A DNA stretch of 64,000 nt from Zanthoxylum bungeanum. Taxonomy: Eukaryota > Streptophyta > Magnoliopsida > Sapindales > Rutaceae. Both the position numbers and the translations under genes were made by a program. The notes beneath the pieces were generated by a model. That model was not told the DNA's origin, searched no databases, and saw only the letters and a list, made by a program, of their open reading frames with translations. Positions 34,314-43,510 of this stretch are shown here, in pieces; within the stretch, counting starts at the first letter, position 1, and each line of letters opens with the position of its first letter. Where the stretch lies: contig SKCR01019528.1 in NCBI GenBank assembly GCA_019454045.1, positions 1 through 64,000 of the forward strand, read 5' to 3'.

Positions 34314-34960
34314 GTGAGGCTTGTGATTGGGCTCATGGGTTGGGTTTACTCTTTGTCTAAGTAAAATAGATTAACGTTGGGTTAGGAAATTTTTTATTTT
34401 GTAAGATATTAAGCTTATATAAATTTGAGGCCCCTTAATTTGAGGCTATATTTTTACTTGATTGGATCATAGGCATAGAGGTAAGACTGTAAAAGAACAA
34501 ATCTGTTCATGAATAGTTCGAGTTCAAGTTCGACTCGTATTTTGCTTGGTTCGATATTGATTCGTTTAAATGAGTTACTCAAATTTGAAAATAATAGTTC
34601 GATTATTAAATAAAATCGACTAGTAAAAGATCGACTTGACTCAATTTTAACTCCTAGATACTGTTTGAAATAAACTCGATTTGGATCGTATAGACACAAC
34701 TCGACTCGATATCATATATATAGAGGGGTCACAAATATTTGAATTTTATAGGAAAATTATTAAAAATTGGATGAAATAAATATAATAATAATTGAATTTT
34801 TAAATTAATCAAGCTCGAGCCGAATCATTTAATAATCAAATTTGAATCGAGATCGGTTTCAATATTTTCTTAACGGCTCGAGTTTGAACAACATATATAA
34901 AGCTCAATTCGAGCTCTTGTAAATGCATATTGAAATGAGTTCAATCGGGCACTATTCGGC
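34314..34960. other. AT-rich DNA with GAGCTCGA-type motifs
   Basis: From about 34475 the sequence carries repeated short motifs such as AGTTCGAGTTCAAGTTCGACTCG and, further right, CTCGAGCCGAA and AATTCGAGCTC. This motif style is common in small plant DNA elements. No ends or duplications could be set. It stops at the truncated Athila LTR and does not match the DNA on that element's other side. Confidence 0.4.
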
Positions 34961-35156
34961 TCGACAATTTTATTTACTTGCTTTTAAATTTAGAATCGTC
35001 ACCATTTCAAATCAATCAATCAACTTGTTAGATATTAGTAATCATTTGACCTCATAAAATTAATAGTTTAGATATTAAGTCCTCGTGGGATCGATATTTT
35101 TATACTACTTGAACGATACGTGCGCTTGCGTTATACGTGTGTGTTTACGCCGGTCA
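34961..35156 (+). repeat. Truncated 5' LTR of Athila copy 1
   Basis: Only the last 196 bp are present, matching 45372-45567 with no difference that I can see. The break falls at TCGACAATT, where the left flank also reads TCGA, so a few bases of microhomology mark the junction. Confidence 0.93.
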
Positions 35157-35162
35157 AGTTTT

Positions 35163-35180
35163 TGGCGCCGTTGCCGGGGA
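35163..35180 (+). other. Primer-binding site, Athila type
   Basis: TGGCGCCGTTGCCGGGGA follows the LTR by six bases. This is the primer site characteristic of Athila elements and is usually assigned to tRNA-Asp. Confidence 0.85.
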
Positions 35181-35284
35181 CTTATTTATCTTTACTATTA
35201 GTTTAGGGGTTAGACGTTACTTGTATCTAATTTCTTTTTACTTATTGTCGTTGTTTTCTTGTGTTTCAGGTTTTCAGAAACTAC

Positions 35285-36985
35285 ATGAGACGAACCAGAA
35301 GCTTTGAACTCCGACCGCTTGACCCAGAAATTGAAAGAACCATCAGACAGTTGAGAAGGGAAAGGCGAGAAGGCCAAGAAGCTTTAGTCAACATGGAACC
35401 TGAACCTTTGAACGTTGCACCACCAATTCCCATTCGAGACAGAACAATTCCGGTGGTTGATAGACTCATTTCCTGTATTGTACTTCCTCCCTTACCAGCA
35501 AATGCGTGTGACATCAAAACATGCATTCAGATGATTCAGCACTCAGTTCAGTTCGGGGGGAATGCAACTGAAGATCCTAATTCCCACATCAGCAACTTCC
35601 TGGAAGTTTGCGGTACTTTCAACTACAACAGAGCATCAGAAGAAGCAATGAGACTGCGAGTTTTTCCATATTCCTTGAAGGACAGAGCTAAAGCTTGGCT
35701 ACATTCACTACCAGCAGGTTCTATCACAACTTGGAACACTTTAGCCACCAAATTTCTTGCAAAGTACTTTCCACCAGCCAGAACCGGAAAATTGAGGAAT
35801 GACATCACATCCTTTGTACAACTAGATTCAGAATCCCTCTGCGAAGCTTGGGAAAGGTACAAAGATTTACTCCGGAAATGTCCTCACCATGAGATTCCAA
35901 AGTGGCTACAAGTTCAGACCTTCTACAATGGACTTTCTGGAATAATGAGAACCACAATCGATGCTGCTGCTGGAGGAGCCTTGATGGCAAAAGGAGAAGA
36001 TCAAGCCTGGGACCTAATCGAAGAAATGGCCAACAACAATTCCTTGTGGCCAACAGAAAGGAGCATGATCCAAAGAATTGCAGGAATTTATGAAGTTGGA
36101 GCAAACACAGCAGTGAATACCAGGCTGGATCAAATATGCAAATGTCTAGAAATACTTAGCACGCAAGTTGTGAACATCGCTGGATCCACAAGTTCACCAT
36201 ATGGAGGAGCACCAGAACCAAACCAACATGAAGAGACGGTGAATTATGTCAACAATTTCAACAGACAAGGGAACAATTCCATATTCCAACACCTACAACC
36301 CAGGGTGGAGGAATCATCCCAATTTTTCATGGAGCAACAATTCTGGACAAAGGAACAATCCACCACCAGGATTTCAGCAACAGAACAATCCATCACCTGT
36401 ATTCCAGCAACATAACAAAGGCCAGGAGCATGAAAAAGAACCAGTAATGGCAGAAGTGCTGGCTCAGTTAAAAAAATACGATGCTATGATTCAGAACCAA
36501 TCAGCTTCTATCAAAGCACTGGAAAATCAGATTGGACAACTGGCCAATGCTCAGAGTTACAGACCACCAGGAAATCTTCCCAGCAATACAGAACCGAATC
36601 CAAGGAACCGAGGGAAGGAGCAATGTCAAGCCATCACCTTGAAAAGCGGTACTGAAATCAACAAAGATGTTGGAATCAAGGCAACCATTGAAGATGTTCC
36701 AAAAGAAGCAGAGCAACAGATGGAGGAAAAAGAAGCAAAGGAAAAAGAACAGATTACTCCACCTCCACCTTTTCCTCAGCGTCTTCAGAAAAACAAACTG
36801 GACAAGCAGTTTGCTCGATTCCTGGAAGTATTCAAAAAGCTGCACATCAACATCCCATTTGCAGAAGCCTTGGAACAAATGCCCAGCTATGTCAAATTCA
36901 TGAAAGATATTCTTTCACGAAAACGAAGATTGGGAGATTACGAGACAGTAGCATTGACGGAAGAATGCAGTGCCATCATTCAGAG
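35285..36985 (+). pseudogene. Athila Gag, one frameshift
   Basis: Starts MRRTRSFELRPLDPEIERT, the typical Athila Gag opening. The capsid region contains LRVFPYSLKDRAKAWLHSLPAGS, TWNTLATKFLAKYFPPART and CPHHEIPKWLQVQTFYNGL. Near 36276 a 1-nt shift moves the frame just before PYSNTYNPGWRNHPNFSW, and the Gln-rich tail then runs in the second frame to about 36990 (YVKFMKDILSRKR). Without that shift Gag would be continuous. No zinc knuckle is seen, as is usual for Athila. Confidence 0.9.
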
Positions 36986-36989
36986 GAAA

Positions 36990-37745
36990 CCCCCCAGAAG
37001 TTGAAAGATCCTGGCAGTTTCACAGTCCCGTGCACCATTGGAGAACATTACATCGGTAAGGCTTTATGTGATTTAGGTGCTAGTGTTAACTTGATGCCTT
37101 TTTCTATTTACAGGAAACTACAGATTGGAGAAGCAATGCCTACCTCTGTCTCTTTGCAACTTGCCGATCGAACGCTCGCATTTCTAAGAGGAGTGGTTGA
37201 AGATGTGTTGGTGAAAGTTGACAAACTCATTCTCCCAGCTGATTTCATTATCCTTGACATGGAAGAAGACAAAGATGTTCCTATCATTCTTGGGAGACCA
37301 TTCTTGGCTACAGGGAGAACTGTGATTGACGTACAAAAAGGAGAACTAACCATGAAAGTTCAGGACCAAGAAGTTACTTTCAATGTTTTCAAAGCCATGA
37401 AATTCCCGAGCGATGAAAAGGAAGAAGAATGTTTCAGAATTGATATTGTTGATAGTATCATTAAAGATACTGATACAATTCCCACAGATAAACTTGAAGC
37501 TTGCATCACCAACATGTCTGACAGTGAGCTTGATGCTGAAATTATGGAATGTATCAACTATCTTGACAAGCCGTTTCGTTTCAAAGTGACACAACCAATT
37601 GAAAGTTTGGAACTTCCAAAGACAGACCGAATCAAACCCTCGATTGAAGAACCACCGCAGCTAGAACTGAAGTTACTCCCGAGCCATCTCAGGTATGCAT
37701 TTCTTGGAAACTCTTCTGAATTACCTGTTATAATTTCTTCTTCGT
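36990..37745 (+). pseudogene. Athila aspartic protease
   Basis: Follows Gag after a second frameshift in a C-rich run near 36985-36992. KLKDPGSFTVPCTIGEHYIGKALCDLGASVNLMP carries the Asp of the active site in DLGA (about 37070), followed by LADRTLAFLRGVVEDVLV and IILGRPFLATG, the standard order of Athila proteases. An acidic linker leads toward RT. A third shift near 37745 separates it from RT. Confidence 0.88.
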
Positions 37746-37752
37746 CGCTACA

Positions 37753-39200
37753 TTGGAACAGGAAGAAAAGTTGCTGAGAGTATTGCGAGAGCACAAGAAA
37801 GCCATTGGTTGGACTATAGCAGACATTCGAGGCATTAGTCCATCATTTTGCATGCACAAAATCTTGATGAACGATGAGTACAAACCCACTGTGGAGCATC
37901 AACGGAGACTCAATCCAATCATGAAGGAAGTCGTGAAGAAAGAAATCATCAAATGGTTGGATGCTGGCATCATTTATCCCATTTCAGACAGCAGTTGGGT
38001 GAGTCCTATGCAATGTGTGCCGAAGAAAGGAGGAATTACTGTGATCACCAATGAAAAGAATGAGTTAATTCCGACAAGAACGGTGACTGGATGGAGAGTA
38101 TGCATGGACTACCGTAAGCTGAACAAAGCCACCAGAAAGGACCATTTTCCGCTGCCATTCATTGACCAGATGTTAGACAGATTGGCGGGACATGAGTTCT
38201 ATTGCTTTTTGGATGGATATTCAGGATACAATCAGATTTCCATTGCACCAGAGGATCAGGAGAAAACCACATTTACATGTCCTTATGGTACTTTTGCTTT
38301 CCGCAGGATGCCATTTGGACTATGTAATGCCCCTGCCACATTTCAGCGTTGCATGATGGCCATTTTCTCAGATATGTTGGAGCAGAGTATGGAGGTTTTC
38401 ATGGATGACTTTTCTGTATTTGGAGATTCATTTGATCATTGTTTGCAAAATCTTGAACATGTATTACAAAGGTGTGAAGACACGAACTTGGTACTCAATT
38501 GGGAGAAATGCCACTTTATGGTACAGGAAGGCATTGTTCTTGGACACCGGATCTCACAAAAGGGAATCGAGGTAGACAAAGCAAAGATCGAGACAATTGA
38601 AAAACTACCTCCTCCAACATCTGTCAAAGGCATTCGGAGTTTTCTTGGACATGCAGGTTTTTACAGGAGATTTATCAAAGACTTTTCAAAATTGCAAAAC
38701 CTCTTTGCAACCTTCTGGAAAAGGATGTGCCTTTCAACTTCACCAAAGAATGCCATGAAGCCTTCGAGATCTTGAAACAGAAGCTGGTTTCTGCCCCCAT
38801 CATTGTAACACCAGACTGGACCCTTCCATTTGAAGTAATGTGTGATGCTAGTGATTTTGCTGTAGGTGCAGTTTTGGGACAACGCAAAGCAAAGATTTTC
38901 CACACCATTTACTACTCCAGCAGAACTCTAAATGAAGCTCAACTCAACTACACAACCACTGAAAAGGAGTTGCTTGCAGTTGTGTTCGCTTTTGACAAAT
39001 TCCGTTCTTATCTGTTGGGTCCCAAAGTGGTAGTCTACACAGATCATTCAGCAATCAAATATCTGATCGCGAAGAAAGATGCCAAACCCAGATTGATCCG
39101 TTGGATACTTCTTCTGCAAGAATTTGACGTGGAGATTCGAGACAGGAAAGGAACAGAGAACCAGGTGGCAGATCACTTATCGAGGATCGAGAATGGAGAA
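37753..39200 (+). pseudogene. Athila reverse transcriptase and RNase H
   Basis: RT blocks: SWVSPMQCVPKKGG, RVCMDYRKLNKATRKDHFPLPFID, FLDGYSGYNQI, MPFGLCNAPATFQRCM, the FMDD catalytic motif at 38398-38409, and LGHRISQKGIEVD. A missing A in an A-run near 38693 shifts the frame; RNase H then runs from about 38727 with [30 protein letters not shown] and [10 protein letters not shown], ending [10 protein letters not shown]. Apart from that shift both domains are complete. Confidence 0.92.
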
Positions 39201-39239
39201 ACAGCTGGCAAAGAACTGTCAATCAAAGAAACTTTTCCA

Positions 39240-40575
39240 GATGAACAGCTATTTGCCATGAAACAACAAGATACCCCTTGGTATGCTGACTATGTCAACT
39301 ACATTGTGTCAGGAAAATGGCCGTTGGAATGGACAACTCAACAACGGAAGAAATTCTTCAAAGAAGTCAAGCACTATATCTGGGATGAGCCGTACCTGTT
39401 CAAACGGTGTGCTGATCAATTATTGAGACGGTGTGTTCCACAGGAGGAGGTCAACAGTGTTTTGCAGCACTGTCATTCATCACCATATGGCGGACACTTC
39501 AGCGGAAACAAAACTGCAGCAAAAGTCCTTCAATCAGGTTTGTTCTGGCCTACACTTTTTAAAGATGCTTATCTTTTTGCTTTTCAATGTGACAGGTGCC
39601 AGAGAATGGGGAATATTTCGAGAAGAAACGAAGGACCATTGCAAAACATTCTGGAAGTTGAGATATTTGATGTTTGGGGTATTGATTTCATGGGACCCTT
39701 TGTTCCATCATTCGGAAACCTGTACATATTGGTTGCTGTAGACTACGTCTCCAAATGGGTTGAAGCAATTGCACTGCCATCCAATGATTCAAAAGTGGTG
39801 ATCAAATTCCTGAAAAAGAATATTTTCACTCGGTTTGGAACACCTCGAGCAATCATCAGCGATGGTGGCTCTCATTTCTGCAACAAATACTTTGATGCAC
39901 TTCTATCCAAATACGGAGTTACTCACAAGGTTGCCACAGCCTACCATCCACAGTCAAATGGACAGGTTGAAGTTTCAAATAGAGAAATCAAAAGAATCTT
40001 GGAAAGAACCTTTGGATCAACAAGGAGGGACTGGTCTGTAAAATTGGATGATGCATTGTGGGCCTATCGTACAGCTTACAAGACACCCATTGGTATGTCA
40101 CCATATCGATTGGTGTTTGGGAAAGCATGCCATCTTCCAGTTGAGCTTGAACACAAGGCGTACTGGGCACTGAAGAAGTTGAATTTTGATCCACAAGCTG
40201 CAGGAGAGAAAAGACTTCACCAACTCAATGAATTGGAGGAATTTCGCCTACAGGCTTATGAGAATTCCAGACTGTACAAAGAAAAGACCAAGAGATGACA
40301 TGATGAGAAGTTAGTGCGCATACAACTGGAACCAGGGCAGAATGTACTGTTAAACAAATCAAGGGTGAAATTCTTCCCATGGAAGCCAAAATCACGGTGG
40401 TCAGGTCCATTTGTGATCACCAAAGTTTTACCAAATAGAGCCGTTGAGATACATGATCCTGACGCTAACAAAACTTTCAGGTTAAAAACAAGCGTGTCAA
40501 GCACTACTGGGGAGAATCATTTGAGCGACAAAAAGAAAGTGTTACACTTTCAGATCCAACTTAACGTTCGAGAAG
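39240..40575 (+). pseudogene. Athila integrase, DDE intact, one nonsense codon
   Basis: The zinc-binding HHCC region ([17 protein letters not shown]... CDRCQ) is followed by [10 protein letters not shown] (first Asp), [10 protein letters not shown] (second Asp) and [17 protein letters not shown] (Glu), so the catalytic triad is complete. At 40296-40298 a TGA replaces the Trp codon of KTKxWHD; the second element in this window keeps Trp there. The C-terminal domain (LEPGQNVLLNKSRVKFFPWKPKSRWSGPF) continues after the stop in the same frame to about 40475, where a further shift occurs. Confidence 0.9.
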
Positions 40576-40673
40576 CCAAGTCTGGCTGACGACTTTAAAC
40601 TTAGCGCTAGCAGGGAGGCAACCCATGCAATTTGTGTATATATTATGATTTGGTGTGTTTTATTTTTGTGTGT

Positions 40674-40686
40674 TTAATTTTTGCAG
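40674..40686 (+). promoter_or_regulatory. Splice-acceptor-like site before the Cys-cluster ORF
   Basis: A T-rich tract ending TTTTTGCAG sits 16 bases before the ATG at 40703. The second element has TTATTTTTGTAG at the equivalent place (AG at 62920-62919). Athila env-like genes are thought to be made from spliced RNA, and this site would serve that purpose here. Confidence 0.5.
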
Positions 40687-40702
40687 GATTAGTCATTTCA
40701 AA

Positions 40703-41251
40703 ATGGAAGATGCTCTCGCAAATCTTTGCAAGCAATTTCCTTCTCTCCCTAAAAAATCTCTGATGAAAGTTTACAAAGCTCGCTTGGAACGGATGAGGTT
40801 ACTGACAATCCATGGTATTCCTAATGATATTCGTTGGGTAATTGAAGCACGAGTCCGATTGGCAGGTGAGTCTTCTGACTCTTTTATTTCACATCTGCCT
40901 GGTTTTGGAAGAAGCACCTATGCAAAGAAACGAAGAGCTAAGCAAATGGGTGTTTGTTTTAAATGTGCACGATTTAATTGCAACACTCGTTGTCGTTCTT
41001 TAGGAATGGTGTCTGATAATCGTGAAGACAAAATTAAATTCATTAGGGATGGCTTGAGTAAGGAGTCTTTAGATGAAATATCTTCAACTCTTGAGACGCA
41101 TCCCAGTGGATATGTTCACATTGCCATTCGAAAATTACATACACAATTCCAAAAAGAAAGACAACAATTAAGTCTCGGGAATCTGACTCAAAAAGACCCT
41201 GTTTGCCAATTTATAAGAAAATTGGATGGGAAGCTTGTCCCTGACGCATAG
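40703..41251 (+). CDS. Basic Cys-cluster protein of the Athila cassette (copy 1)
   Basis: An open frame of 182 codons directly after integrase, where env-like genes lie in Athila relatives. Residues 75-80 are KKRRAK, followed by CX2CX4CX3C (Cys 85, 88, 93, 97), then GMVSDNREDKIKFIRDGL and a charged C-terminal part. No signal peptide or membrane segment is visible, so it is not a typical Env. The arrangement (GRSTYAKKRRA, then a compact Cys cluster, then a short hydrophilic tail) resembles in layout the cysteine-rich nucleic-acid-binding proteins of carla-like viruses; this is inference from memory, not a search. A nucleic-acid-binding or RNA-packaging role is possible. The homologous frame at 62900-62377 shows the gene belongs to the family. 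Confidence 0.75.
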   Translation: MEDALANLCKQFPSLPKKSLMKVYKARLERMRLLTIHGIPNDIRWVIEARVRLAGESSDSFISHLPGFGRSTYAKKRRAKQMGVCFKCARFNCNTRCRSLGMVSDNREDKIKFIRDGLSKESLDEISSTLETHPSGYVHIAIRKLHTQFQKERQQLSLGNLTQKDPVCQFIRKLDGKLVPDA

Positions 41252-41427
41252 ACGTCAATCAAGCCGTTACTTTTCTTGTAAATATTATATCTTTTTGTCT
41301 TTTCTTAATAATTGTGATTTGTTTTGTTGATTTCTTTTATTTTCTCCGACAGGATCCAGACCTTTTTGACTATCACGATATTATTTCGCTACTAATCGTC
41401 CTCTGGAAGATACTTGTGCTATTATTA

Positions 41428-41442
41428 CTCACCCTTTTTCAG
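41428..41442 (+). promoter_or_regulatory. Splice-acceptor-like site before LOG
   Basis: ACTCACCCTTTTTCAG ends at 41442, 67 bases before the LOG ATG. The second element keeps ACTCACTCTTTTTCAG at the same place (AG at 62145-62144), followed in both by a TATAAATTCAGC(C/T)CG block. The strong conservation suggests a working acceptor for a separate LOG mRNA. Confidence 0.5.
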
Positions 41443-41509
41443 GTACTATAAATTCAGCCCGTCATTGCACTTTTGAAGGCATCCAGAGTTGAGAAAGAAA
41501 TACATAAAA

Positions 41510-42159
41510 ATGGAAGCCACTTCAAGAAGACGAGTTGAAAATATCTGTGTATTTTGCGGTACTAGTGTTGGAACTAAGCCACAATACATAGAAGCAGCAC
41601 AGGAATTAGGGCGAGTCTTAGCAGCAAGGAATATGCACTTAATATATGGCGGAGGAAATCTTGGACTTATGGGGATCGTTTCAAAGGCTGTACAGGAAGG
41701 AGGCAGTCATGTTTTGGGAATCATCCCAAACCCTTGGCAGAGACAAATCTTATTGGATCATCAAACGGAGAGGAACTGATCGTGCCAGGTATGTCTGAAC
41801 GATTGGTAGAAATGATTAACCGTGCTGATGCTTTTATTGCTTTGCCAGGTGGCTTGGGCACATTGGAGGAAATTTTTATTGTACAATCTTGGGCGAACCT
41901 GAACATACACCAGAAACCACTTGGACTATTTAATGTTGATGGATTTATGATTTTCTTTGTGTGTTTCTTGATGATGCTCGGAGAAATGGGTTCGTGTCAA
42001 AACCTTTGAAAGAACTCCTCTTTACTGCCAGAACTGCTCCGGATCTAATAGACCAACTCATAGCCTATGAACCAAAAGTTGACCCTATCATTTCAAAGAT
42101 AATTGGTCGAGGACGATCGTGGTAAGAGGCGTCGAATTAATCTGGATCTTAACCTTTAA
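41510..42159 (+). pseudogene. LOG-like cytokinin-activating enzyme, copy 1, three frameshifts
   Basis: LOG enzymes release active cytokinin base from its nucleoside monophosphate. The frame opens MEATSRRRVENICVFCGTS and has YGGGNLGLMG, the nucleotide-binding segment of the family. A 1-nt shift near 41733 moves it to the frame with VPGMSERLVEMINRADAF and PGGLGTLEE, where the Arg and the Glu motif of the active site are kept. A second shift near 41950 and a third near 42105 precede the end. In the last frame the tail reads a basic patch (GKRRR) and LDLNL before TAA at 42157-42159. It is intronless, unlike host LOG genes. All lesions are single-base, so assembly error is possible. Confidence 0.87.
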
Positions 42160-42676
42160 TTTCTTGTAGAATTTCAGCTAACCAGGTATTATCTTCTAAA
42201 CTCTTCTTCTACTGTTTAAGACATTGGGGACAATGTCTCATTTAGGTTTGGGGGAGGGAATTAGTTGATCAGTACCTTGTTTTTTAGTTTTGTGTTATTT
42301 TTATTTTTAGTCCTAAATTTTTCGAAAAAATACAAAAAAATTGAAAAATTTTCAAAAATTACAAAAATATTTTGTTTTTTTTTTGTGTCTTTAATTTGAC
42401 CAAAAAGGTGAAATTGGTAAGAGATAGCTGAGTAAGGAGTTTCCACTCCTGATACGTATCTCAAACCTATTTCGAAACAAGTTAATTTTTGTTTATTTCA
42501 TTTTGAATTATTTAATTTGTGAATTCTCCTTAAAACGGACTAAAATGGATCTTCATATGCTCAGTTGACAGGTATTATCAATATATATAGTAACATACGG
42601 ACATGAGCTAAAATTGAAAAGTTTGTAATATTCAGTGCTCTAGTTTAATTGGAGGAAACATCTCAAAAAGCAGTGG

Positions 42677-42717
<41 letters not shown>

Positions 42718-43498
42718 TCTGAGATCCGAGTTATTAAGTCTGTAAGGGTGTTTTAACACCTAGTGCCCTAAAACCAACTGGTTTGGGAGTCACTGGCCCA
42801 AAGCTCGCTACATGGATCAAAGATGCTGCAAAAATATATATATCTGAAGTCTGAGTAATTAAGTTCGTAGGGGTGTCTTAACACCTGGTGCCCTAAAGCC
42901 AACTGGTTTGGGAGTCACCGACCCAAAGCTCGCTACATAGACGGAAGGTATTGTATATAAATAAAAAGTCAAAATTCAGAAAAATCAAAGAAAAAAATCA
43001 GAAAAATCAGAAAAATTATTCCATTGCTACAAAAAGGTGTGAAATCTGATAGAACTTTAGGACAAAAATATTACTCTCTATCAACTGCACTTATGACTGT
43101 TGTGGGCAAAAATGAGTTGTTTAATATTATGTTGGCTGTGTATATGAAGAATGGTAAAAATAATCGGAGAATTTACTTATTTAGTAATTTAGAAAGAAAC
43201 AAAACAACTAGAAACTTGTAGTAGAAGTTTCACCTGATTAGTTACTATCTTCTTTATTCTCTTTTCTCTTGTCTTTTTGCTTTGTTGTGTGCATTAGTTT
43301 TACTGCCTTTTTACTTTTGTAAAATGTTTGTGGGTATCATTGCTGTAAACCCTCACGAGACTACAACTCGTCCACTAGGGACACTAGGGGTTTAAAGGCT
43401 TGTTGCATACGCTAAATGCAACCGTGATCCCTACGAAAGTGGCTTAGTTTAATTTTAATTTTATTTTGTTGTTTTGCTCGAGGACTAGCAAAATTTTA
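42160..43498 (+). other. 3' non-coding region of Athila copy 1
   Basis: Contains ACATTGGGGACAATGTCTCATTTAGG followed by GTTTGGGGGAGGG (about 42221-42256), a motif pair typical of Athila 3' regions, also kept in the second element (about 61310-61355). There is a run of 36 A at 42680-42715 and a duplicated segment of about 95 bp (42716-42815 and 42848-42943) containing AACTGGTTTGGGAGTCAC. No gene is supported. Confidence 0.7.
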
Positions 43499-43510
43499 GG
43501 TTTGGGGGTG
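43499..43510 (+). other. Polypurine tract of Athila copy 1
   Basis: GGTTTGGGGGTG lies immediately before the 3' LTR start TGATGAGCGG at 43511. Confidence 0.8.

Noticed and set aside
36501..36878. 125-codon minus-strand frame
   Set aside because: It is the antisense of the Gln- and Glu-rich Athila Gag tail; its Phe/Leu-rich peptide is what such antisense gives.
40655..41251. The Cys-cluster ORF as a classic retroviral Env
   Set aside because: It lacks a signal peptide, a transmembrane segment and a cleavage site. The basic run and Cys cluster point to nucleic-acid binding instead.
42680..42715. Run of 36 A as the tail of an inserted retrocopy
   Set aside because: No target duplication or foreign sequence sits beside it, and the same place in the second element has a shorter A/T run. 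It looks like an expanded homopolymer in the 3' region.
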